The notes under the pieces are model-generated. The model was not told where the DNA came from. It did not search any database and saw only the letters and a list, made by a program, of their open reading frames with translations. A stretch of DNA of 20,409 bases from a virus, in IMG/VR virus record IMGVR_UViG_3300009447_000061, positions 1 through 20,409 of that record, one strand, 5' to 3'. This document shows positions 14,763 to 20,409 of the stretch, in pieces. A program made the position numbers and the translations under genes. The stretch's first letter is position 1; the number at the start of each line of letters is the position of its first letter.

Positions 14763-15194
14763 TTAAATTTGCTTTTGTCTCGCCATTTTTCTAAGAATCT
14801 TCTTTGCTCTAAGAGCATTTTTTCTCATCATTCCCTTTGTGGCTTTTCTGCTGAATCCGCTAGCAGTTACCTTTTCAGTAGGTCCATTCCATTGTCCATA
14901 CTCTGCAACTTTAGCATAAGGCAAGTTGTTAGTCATATGAACAGAATCACCAAACTTCCCAAGCTTGTTTAGGATTTTGCCTTTTGTTGCTGTGCCGTTT
15001 TTATCCTTACTGCTTAAAGTTCCATCTAGCGTTTTATTTACTGAAGTTCTCCAGTTGCCCCGCAGCCTCCCCGTATCTACTGGAGTATCATCTATCACTT
15101 GGGAGAACAGCTTGATAATTGTTCCCCTTCTAATGCGGTCAACTTCTTTAGCTGACTTGTTAGAAAAGTTTATTATGTCACTTTGAAAGCTCAT
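14763..15194 (-). CDS. Neck protein, HK97-gp10-like
   Basis: 143 residues. The first helix leads into DDTPVDTGRLRGNWRTS, the PVDTGRLR motif that marks HK97-gp10-like head-tail joining or tail-completion proteins. NNLPYAKVAEYGQWNG in the middle is the conserved YA..vEYG element, and the C-terminus is strongly basic (KNALRAKKILRKMARQ). The protein helps join or stabilise the neck between connector and tail. It is followed directly by the tail terminator, the normal order. Upstream of it are the LamG adhesin genes, not other head-tail connector genes, which is unusual. Confidence 0.85.
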   Translation of the reverse strand: MSFQSDIINFSNKSAKEVDRIRRGTIIKLFSQVIDDTPVDTGRLRGNWRTSVNKTLDGTLSSKDKNGTATKGKILNKLGKFGDSVHMTNNLPYAKVAEYGQWNGPTEKVTASGFSRKATKGMMRKNALRAKKILRKMARQKQI

Positions 15195-15197
15195 GAT

Positions 15198-16658
15198 TTA
15201 TGGTGCATCGTTTGGTCTGTAAACTGAGCTATCATAACCATCGCTGTTTCCTGCCTTGTCTAGCCTGTCATCATCGTTAGTTAAGTAATGATGCTCTAAC
15301 CCGCTTTGAACATCTGTGCCAGCAACTAGATCGTTTATTTCTGATTGTGATAAAGCCTTTGAATAAATTCTAAAATCGCAAATCCTCCCATTTAAATACA
15401 AATCTGGATCATTAACAACTGATCTAGCTCCTACAAAAATATCTGTAGAATTGCTGTAATTAGACATTGTTGCCGAAGACATATCTCCGTCATCAGTTGC
15501 GTCTAAAGTTTCTTGAACCCCATCAAGGTAAATGCTCATTCCTGCTTGCGTAGTGATGCCAACCACATGAACCCAATCAGTCAACCCATTTGCCTGTGCT
15601 GTTGTTGTCTTAGCTCTCCCTTGGTTTCCAGTCTCAATGTAGCCGAGAGTCATTTTTCCATCACTACCTAAGAAAAAAGAAACTCTTGTTACACTAGGAC
15701 CACTTGCACTTTGCGCAGCAAAAATCATTTCTGAACTTGCTGGATTCCCGTCAATAAACTTAACCCAAAATGCAAAGGTGTGACTTGATTGGAAGATTGA
15801 TTCCATAGCAGAATCCTGTCTAACTGTAAAAAAATCACTACCATTACACAATAAATACCTGTTTCCAAATACAGGGTTACTTGGTAGAGGTGGAACGCTT
15901 GTGGAGGTTGACAGACTTACTGTGTCTGCCCCGCCTAAGTTGTTAGAGCTTTGATCTTCTACTGAATCAACATCTGTCAGCCAATGCCCGACAAGACCAG
16001 ATTGAACATCGGTTTCTTGATAAAGGTCAGTTATCTCCTGTGAAGACAGAACCCTATCATAAACTCTACAATCTGCCATTTTGCCTTCTGAAAAATATCT
16101 CACTCCAGCGTTTTCGTTCGCTATTCCTATTGCTGGATTAGAGTTTGTATTTTCCATTGCCACATAACTAGCACTCGTAAAGGCTTGAGTAACTGTCATT
16201 GGAACACCATCTATACTAAAGAAGCACCCTTGGTTAGCTGTAGCCCCGCCTCTTCCATCGTATGTAGCAACAAAGTGAGTCCAAATTCCTATTCTTGAGG
16301 AAAGATTAAATGCGCTTTTTATTCCTTGGTAACTCGTTGTGCCTTCCGAATTATCTGCTAATATCAAAATCAAAAAACCATTACCATCAGTGGTAAATAT
16401 GTATTCAATATTAGAATTGCCAGCATTTACATAATCATACTTTGTAAAAATACGGAATCTGCTCATATCTTCTATCTTAACCCAGCAAGATATTGAAAAA
16501 GGCGAGTCGTTTGTTCCATCACCAAACGTCAATAAATTAGTGTCTGGAATAATGATTGCCTCTTTATGTAGCTGATTAAAACTCCTAGAGGAATTGCCAA
16601 AGGGAACGCCCCCAGCCCCTTGAAATCCTTTTCTTTTATGTGATAAATATGAACTCAT
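15198..16658 (-). CDS. LamG-domain (concanavalin-like) adhesin, two domains
   Basis: 486 residues with two LamG-like jelly-roll domains. Domain one spans about residues 28-210 (SPFSISCWVKIEDMSRFRIF, IWTHFVATYDGRGG, MADCRVYDRVLSSQEITDLY). Domain two spans about 265-450 (HTFAFWVKFIDGN, DWVHVVGITTQAGMSIYLDG, ICDFRIYSKALSQSEINDLV). Each ends in a xTDVQSGLxxHxLT linker. There is no signal peptide. Such domains bind carbohydrates or proteins and are used as phage surface-binding or decorative fibres. This protein and its upstream paralogue share the linker but diverge in sequence. It begins 5 bases after the paralogue ends. A role in host-surface binding is inferred from family and place. Confidence 0.8.
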   Translation of the reverse strand: MSSYLSHKRKGFQGAGGVPFGNSSRSFNQLHKEAIIIPDTNLLTFGDGTNDSPFSISCWVKIEDMSRFRIFTKYDYVNAGNSNIEYIFTTDGNGFLILILADNSEGTTSYQGIKSAFNLSSRIGIWTHFVATYDGRGGATANQGCFFSIDGVPMTVTQAFTSASYVAMENTNSNPAIGIANENAGVRYFSEGKMADCRVYDRVLSSQEITDLYQETDVQSGLVGHWLTDVDSVEDQSSNNLGGADTVSLSTSTSVPPLPSNPVFGNRYLLCNGSDFFTVRQDSAMESIFQSSHTFAFWVKFIDGNPASSEMIFAAQSASGPSVTRVSFFLGSDGKMTLGYIETGNQGRAKTTTAQANGLTDWVHVVGITTQAGMSIYLDGVQETLDATDDGDMSSATMSNYSNSTDIFVGARSVVNDPDLYLNGRICDFRIYSKALSQSEINDLVAGTDVQSGLEHHYLTNDDDRLDKAGNSDGYDSSVYRPNDAP

Positions 16659-16663
16659 TATTT

Positions 16664-18180
16664 TTAAGATGGGCTATCAGTTGAGTAAGTAGAACCATTG
16701 TTAGTTCCATCATTTGTTCCCGCATGATCTAAAACGTCATCGCTGTTAGTTAGCCATTGACCAATTAGGTTAGTTCTATCTGTTGTGCCATTGTAGATGT
16801 CTAGGATTTGAGAAGCTGTTAGGTCAGTATCGTAGATGCGAACATCTGCATATTTCCCGTCTGCATAGGTTGTAGCGTATCTTCCAATGTAAACATTATT
16901 AGCTGTGTTTACATCCATAGCTCCGTAGCCTGCAGATCCAAAATCCGCATTGTCAACTTGAACGCCATTTACATATAACTTTAAACCCAACCTAAAGTTT
17001 TCTCCCCCGCTTCCGTCATAGGTAGCTGATACGTGTAGCCATTCATTCTCTGGTAGTGGGGTTGTGTATTCTCTACCTCTAAATACTCCACCATCTATTA
17101 AATAGATATTTAAGTTGCCCCCAGCATCAGTAGCTAAAAGCCATTCTCTATCAGAGCCTATACCATTATCCTTACCCAATACTCTAAATGTTGAATTATC
17201 ATCAATTTTCAACCATGTGCTGAGAGAAAAAGGTTCGTCATTGTTTCCATCTGAAAAACTAAACTCAGTGGAGTTACCTAAATTGACATGATCACTAACA
17301 CCATCAAAGTCACGGCTTGCTTGCCTAGATGGAACTAGATCCATAGGAGGGTTATCATACGAGTAAGTAGAACCAAAGTTAGTGCCGTCATTAGTTCCAG
17401 CCTTGTCTTCTACGTCATCGTTATCTGTTAGCCAATGTCCTGCAAGATTTGTTTGAACATCTGTGCCAGAGTAAATGTCAGAAACTTGGGAAGCTGTTAG
17501 GTCAGTATCGTAATATCTAACATCTGCAATCTTGCCGTCTTGAAAAAAGTTTGCGTTGGTTAACGCATTATAAGCTCCAATAACTACGCTTGCGGTTGAT
17601 GTCGTTATTGTCCCGTCAAATGCAGTGGTGTTTTCTAAGTTCCCGTTTATATAGATTTTTATTTCGCTTCCGTCAACTGTAGCTGCAAGATGAAACCATT
17701 CACCAACTGAAGCATCGGTTGTAGAGGTGCAAATAATATTTGTATTGTTGGTTTGCCTTATAAGAAATCTAACATCTGTTTCCCCTGTAAACAAAACCCA
17801 ACTTATGCCCCCACCCCCACTGCCAGAGTCAAATTTTGAGATTACACCCTTTCCAAAACTAGCATCTGTTGTTTCTTTTTTAATCCAAGATGAAACACTA
17901 AACACTGTGTCTCCGCTAAATATATTTCCAAGATCAACATAATCATTAACACCATCAAAGCTACGGCTTGCACTGCCAAACTCTACAGGTGGTGAGGGGT
18001 TATCATATGAATACTTTGATCCGTAGTTAGTGCCGTGATTTGTTCCCGCAGCATCTAGCAAGTTGTCTGCATCTGTTAGCCAGTGACCTACAAGATTTGT
18101 TTGAACATCTGTGCCAGCGTATAGGTCAGAAACTTGGGAAGCTGTTAGGTCAGTATCATAGATTCTAACATCTGCCATTT
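16664..18180 (-). repeat. Three diverged direct DNA repeats linking LamG domains
   Basis: About 150-180 bases recur near 16674-16840, 17352-17530 and 18001-18180. All three copies encode the end of a LamG domain and the linker DLTASQV/I-DLYxGTDVQTNLxGxWLTxxD. A shared stretch is GAAGCTGTTAGGTCAGTATC on the plus strand near 16812, 17495 and 18140. A shorter repeat (acaccatcaaagctacggctt and close variants) opens the domains near 17300, 17950 and 18630. The copies look like in-frame duplication of a whole domain-plus-linker unit, so unequal recombination could add or remove domains. Confidence 0.75.
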
Positions 18181-18334
18181 TCCCATTAATGTGATTTAAT
18201 GGAGTTGTTGGGTTAGTCAAAAAACCTAACCCTAATTCGTTTGCAGCGTTTCCAGTGGCGGTATGTTGGTAGTTGTAACTCCCTATAAATGTCCCGTCTC
18301 TATAAGCTGAAATAGTAGATCCATCTGAACTCAA
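16664..18334 (-). CDS. LamG-domain adhesin, downstream part of an interrupted gene
   Basis: 556 residues counted from a TTG at 18334, but the frame is open back to codon 18379 and continuous with the gene ending in TGA at 18380-18382. It opens mid-domain (DGSTISAYRDGTFIGSYNY), completing the LamG domain begun upstream, and then carries two more complete LamG domains (about residues 118-300 and 338-520). Codons just before the TTG read GWHHWAL, the conserved W-H-x-A strand of LamG. The true protein is therefore probably one 683-codon frame with a stop inside. No promoter or ribosome-loading leader is visible near 18334. Whether this part is translated depends on readthrough or on the stop being an error. 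Confidence 0.6.
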   Translation of the reverse strand: MSSDGSTISAYRDGTFIGSYNYQHTATGNAANELGLGFLTNPTTPLNHINGKMADVRIYDTDLTASQVSDLYAGTDVQTNLVGHWLTDADNLLDAAGTNHGTNYGSKYSYDNPSPPVEFGSASRSFDGVNDYVDLGNIFSGDTVFSVSSWIKKETTDASFGKGVISKFDSGSGGGGISWVLFTGETDVRFLIRQTNNTNIICTSTTDASVGEWFHLAATVDGSEIKIYINGNLENTTAFDGTITTSTASVVIGAYNALTNANFFQDGKIADVRYYDTDLTASQVSDIYSGTDVQTNLAGHWLTDNDDVEDKAGTNDGTNFGSTYSYDNPPMDLVPSRQASRDFDGVSDHVNLGNSTEFSFSDGNNDEPFSLSTWLKIDDNSTFRVLGKDNGIGSDREWLLATDAGGNLNIYLIDGGVFRGREYTTPLPENEWLHVSATYDGSGGENFRLGLKLYVNGVQVDNADFGSAGYGAMDVNTANNVYIGRYATTYADGKYADVRIYDTDLTASQILDIYNGTTDRTNLIGQWLTNSDDVLDHAGTNDGTNNGSTYSTDSPS

Positions 18335-18379
18335 CGCCCAATGATGCCAGCCAGAATCGGGAACGCAATTATCAATTTT

Positions 18380-18382
18380 TCA
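18380..18382 (-). other. Single in-frame TGA inside a LamG domain
   Basis: Minus-strand codons read TTA GAC GAC TGA AAA ATT GAT AAT TGC, with the same frame open for 111 codons before and 571 codons after. The protein on both sides belongs to one LamG domain (IIYNANQAQLDD, stop, KIDNCVPDSGWHHWAL). TGA serves as an ordinary stop elsewhere in the window (188, 1623, 2346, 2630, 12579), so a changed genetic code is unlikely. Possible explanations are a point mutation, a sequence error or programmed UGA readthrough. Confidence 0.8.
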
Positions 18383-18715
18383 GTCGTCTAATTGTGCTTG
18401 ATTGGCATTGTATATAATAAATCGTATTCCGTTAGACTGAGTCCCCGTCCTGTTGTCAAGCTGAAGTAAAAACCCCCTGCTGTTTCCAGCGTAATTGTTA
18501 GCGACCAATGCCCCAGCATTATTAGTGTTATACTCGTCCCATTTAGCCCATAACGTGATAGTAAAAACCTTGCTTATATGAATAAAGTTAAAGCTGCTTG
18601 TTGTGCCTATAGAATCAACATTATCATCAACACCATCAAAGCTACGGCTTCGATTTCCAAAGCCGTCAAATGTTAGAGCCTCGCCCCCGTGAATATATGG
18701 ATTGATTATATCCAT
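18380..18715 (-). CDS. LamG-domain adhesin, upstream part truncated by in-frame TGA
   Basis: 111 residues from the ATG at 18715, which shares one base with the upstream TAA (TAATG). It opens with NRSRSFDGVDDNVDSIG and VFTITLWAKWDEYNTNNAGA, the first half of a LamG-like domain, and stops at TGA before the conserved WHHxA strand. The fragment alone would not fold as a complete jelly roll. It should be read together with the frame downstream (16664-18334) as one 683-codon protein with three LamG domains. It follows an unidentified gene and belongs to the adhesin block. Confidence 0.65.
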   Translation of the reverse strand: MDIINPYIHGGEALTFDGFGNRSRSFDGVDDNVDSIGTTSSFNFIHISKVFTITLWAKWDEYNTNNAGALVANNYAGNSRGFLLQLDNRTGTQSNGIRFIIYNANQAQLDD

Positions 18716-19293
18716 TAAATCATTCCGTCTGGATCAACTGCAGGAGGAACGTAATTAAATAGCTCGTAGCAGTGGAGTCCATAGAGAACCATGTCAGCAT
18801 GGAATTGCTCAACTGTTAGACCAATGGAAGCCCCTAGAACATCTTTAACAACTAGAGCTTGTTCGCTAGGCATTTGGGTTTCATTAACCAATGTAAGCAT
18901 ACGAGTAAATGCGTTTTGTGCATCAACCGCAACATCGTATTTGATAGTTGTGTTAGGGCTTAAAAAATGAGCTGGAATTTTAGCATCAATTTCATCTTGT
19001 GTTAGGTCGACAACTTCAAAGCTTTGAATTGTTGCAGTCTCGTTAGCCACATCGTAATTAACGGGAAGCCTTTTGATTTTCTGAGTTGAAGAATCATAGC
19101 TTGGCTGTGCCTCTTTAACTTCAATAAGCCACTTAATATTATCAGCCAAGAAAGGAATCATTTCTGAAGTATCGTTAGATCCCCACTTGAGTCCTGTCAT
19201 TGGTTTCCCGCTGCCGTCTTTTAGAGGTGCGGAGGTGTTTGTATCATAGACAGTAAACCTGTCAGATTCTTGGATTGGATATGTGATAGCCAT
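18715..19293 (-). CDS. Hypothetical phage protein between tail-fibre and adhesin genes
   Basis: 192 residues, no signal peptide or TM. The N-terminal 60 residues are beta-rich with TNTSAPLKDGSGKPMTGLKWG. The middle is mixed with a helix-rich stretch (LTQDEIDAKIPAHFLSPN, DAQNAFTRMLTLVNETQMPS), and the C-terminus ends YVPPAVDPDGMI. I do not recognise the family. Position between the tail fibre and the LamG adhesins suggests a fibre-associated or fibre-chaperone role, but this is inference. The leader holds TTGTTAG (19303-19309 on the plus strand) and an A-rich stretch with no Shine-Dalgarno match. The stop shares one base with the next start (TAATG). Confidence 0.6.
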   Translation of the reverse strand: MAITYPIQESDRFTVYDTNTSAPLKDGSGKPMTGLKWGSNDTSEMIPFLADNIKWLIEVKEAQPSYDSSTQKIKRLPVNYDVANETATIQSFEVVDLTQDEIDAKIPAHFLSPNTTIKYDVAVDAQNAFTRMLTLVNETQMPSEQALVVKDVLGASIGLTVEQFHADMVLYGLHCYELFNYVPPAVDPDGMI

Positions 19294-19312
19294 TTTTGTT
19301 TTTTGTTAGTTT

Positions 19313-20409
19313 TTAATCCCATGAGATAAGCAAATCGCAATGCAATCCCGCTCCCCCCGCTGTAGTTGTATCTACTTCAAATTCAAATTTATCTCCAGCA
19401 TTAAAAGTAGTTGGATTAGTTGTTAGAACCGCTGGAGTCGCTGCAGTGGAAGTATCCGTTTGTGCATCATCAATAGTTATAGCAGTTGAGAAAATTGTAG
19501 TTCCTGTTTTATGAACGTCTAGTGCTAATGCGCTTCCGTTAGTTGCGCTTGCTGCCCCCGCTGCAACTGCATGAACTTTACCCTTTGCGGGGGCATACCA
19601 AGTATTTTTAATGCCAATAGTTGCATCTGCAGTTTCATTCCCTAGCTTCCAGCTATACCAGTTTTGTAATAGGCTGTTAGAATACTTTAAACGGATGCCA
19701 AGTAGCCTTGCATCTTGCGAAGCTGCAGTAGCTCCCGCTGCTGCTCTTGCAATCTCAAGGTGTAGAATATCGCCATCTTCAGCACTACCGCCCACTGTGA
19801 TAGACGAGGCTGTGATTTGGTGTATGTCTCCATCTGCAATGATAGGATCGTCTAGCGTTGCTGTAGGGGCAGGGAAAGCTACATCCCAAGCATCATCATT
19901 ACCCCCAGCTTGCGAAGCCACCTCCCATTTGACATTTTCTCCGATTGTCCCGCCTGTGATTGTCCAATAAAGTTCTACATCAATTACGCCTTTATCCCAT
20001 TGAGGGGGCATTGCAATTTTAGCATATAGAGTTTCTCCCGTTGCTACGTTATACCAGTCAACTGAGTTGTTAGTTCCGTTATCAGTTCCAGTGCTTGCGT
20101 CTGCCTCCCCGTCTTTGGCTAGCATCGCTCCCGCATCAATATAAACGGAAGTTTCCGCTGTTAAAGCACTGCCACCACCTCCAGCGTTGTCATCTACATA
20201 TTTCTTAGTTGCTGGATGAAAGTTTGCTGAAGGAGTGAATGAAATTGTATTATCTAACTCTAACACATTAGCTTTTGTTGCTAGTGCTGAAAGATCTTGG
20301 TCACCTGTATTTGTTCCAGTGATTGCGTCTAGCTTGGTTTTATCACCATCCACGAAAGCACCCTCCAAGGGTTTGACTTGCAGCCCCGACAAATCTTGAT
20401 CTCCTGTAT
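19313..20409 (-). CDS. Tail fibre protein (partial, N-terminus off the right edge)
   Basis: At least 364 residues. The frame stays open to the window edge, so a TTG start at 20392 is only apparent. Residues at the edge read TGDQDLSGLQVKPL, and GTNTGDQDLSALATKAN follows some 30 residues later, so the N-terminal part is a repeat of GDQDLS units typical of tail-fibre shafts. ATKKYVDDN is the usual end of such a shaft. The C-terminal 115 residues (WYSWKLGNETADATIGIKNT onward, ending TAGGAGLHCDLLISWD) form a beta sandwich tip, probably the receptor-binding or trimerising head. It is the first gene in transcription order here and probably follows other fibre or head genes beyond the edge. Confidence 0.75.
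   Translation of the reverse strand, partial: TGDQDLSGLQVKPLEGAFVDGDKTKLDAITGTNTGDQDLSALATKANVLELDNTISFTPSANFHPATKKYVDDNAGGGGSALTAETSVYIDAGAMLAKDGEADASTGTDNGTNNSVDWYNVATGETLYAKIAMPPQWDKGVIDVELYWTITGGTIGENVKWEVASQAGGNDDAWDVAFPAPTATLDDPIIADGDIHQITASSITVGGSAEDGDILHLEIARAAAGATAASQDARLLGIRLKYSNSLLQNWYSWKLGNETADATIGIKNTWYAPAKGKVHAVAAGAASATNGSALALDVHKTGTTIFSTAITIDDAQTDTSTAATPAVLTTNPTTFNAGDKFEFEVDTTTAGGAGLHCDLLISWD

Larger units (their letters stand above)
1..20409. repeat. Dispersed heptamer CTAACAR / YTGTTAG, about 72 copies
   Basis: A by-eye count gives about 88 copies of CTAACA/TGTTAG, of which about 72 extend to CTAACAR/YTGTTAG. Base composition (about 39% G+C) predicts roughly 13 and 7. About 52 of the 72 have CTAACAR on the minus (coding) strand. 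Examples on the plus strand are 451-457, 2335-2341, 3590-3596 and 19303-19309. The motif is found in different reading frames (CTA ACA, TCT AAC A, CTG TTA G, GTT AG) and in gaps between genes, so amino acid or codon choice alone does not easily explain it. Copies inside the LamG DNA repeats are not independent. Confidence 0.65.

Noticed and set aside
16664-18180. LamG repeats as a CRISPR array or mobile element
   Set aside because: Spacing is about 650 bases, the copies are in frame and coding, and there are no spacers, inverted ends or transposase.
18380-18382. TGA recoded to tryptophan as an alternative genetic code
   Set aside because: TGA ends several other genes here (188, 1623, 2346, 2630, 12579), so global recoding does not fit; local readthrough, mutation or error remain.
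20390-20392. TTG at 20392 as the true start of the fibre gene
   Set aside because: The frame is open to the edge and reads TGDQDL upstream, matching the repeat seen again 30 residues later, so the gene continues beyond the window.

Overview
The window is a stretch of a tailed-phage or prophage genome carrying a long, non-contractile (siphovirus-type) tail. Every credible gene is on the minus strand, so the biological reading direction runs from base 20409 down to base 1. There are no tRNA or rRNA genes, no insertion sequence, no CRISPR array and no integrase, and genes are packed with gaps of 0 to 73 bases or 1 to 59 base overlaps. Most starts have an A-rich leader and no Shine-Dalgarno match. 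Together with the GTNTGDQD fibre motif and the LamG-type adhesins, this suggests a host in the Bacteroidota or a related group. That assignment is inference.

In transcription order: (1) 20409-15198 is an adhesion block: a tail-fibre protein cut by the window edge, an unidentified protein, and two multi-domain LamG-like (concanavalin-fold) proteins. One of these is interrupted by a single in-frame TGA. (2) 15194-12579 holds the neck and tail-tube genes: an HK97-gp10-like protein, a tail terminator, the major tail (tube) protein, and a G/GT-type pair of tail assembly chaperones joined by a -1 frameshift. (3) 12586-3599 holds the tape measure protein and the tail tip: a minor tail protein with an added repeat domain, a DUF1833-like protein, an NlpC/P60 peptidase, a gpJ-like central tip protein and a small structural protein. 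(4) 3576-1622 is a lysis and small-protein block: a membrane protein with an internal lipobox, a zinc amidase endolysin, a one-TM coiled-coil protein and three small unknown proteins. (5) 1566-1 holds the first genes of a DNA-metabolism module: an SSB-like protein, a DnaQ-like exonuclease and a nuclease cut by the left edge.

The genes work together as follows. The tube protein polymerises around the tape measure, which the two chaperones keep soluble. The terminator and gp10-like protein close the head-proximal end. The DUF1833, NlpC/P60 and J-like proteins build the tip, and the LamG and fibre proteins bind the cell surface. The amidase and its membrane partners release progeny.

The most striking feature that no gene explains is a dispersed heptamer, CTAACAR (YTGTTAG on the other strand). 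I counted about 72 copies by eye, roughly ten times what base composition predicts. It falls in several reading frames and is biased toward the coding strand. Other points of note are the in-frame TGA in the LamG gene, a canonical slippery heptamer in the chaperone gene, and a long G/C-rich hairpin just ahead of the exonuclease start.
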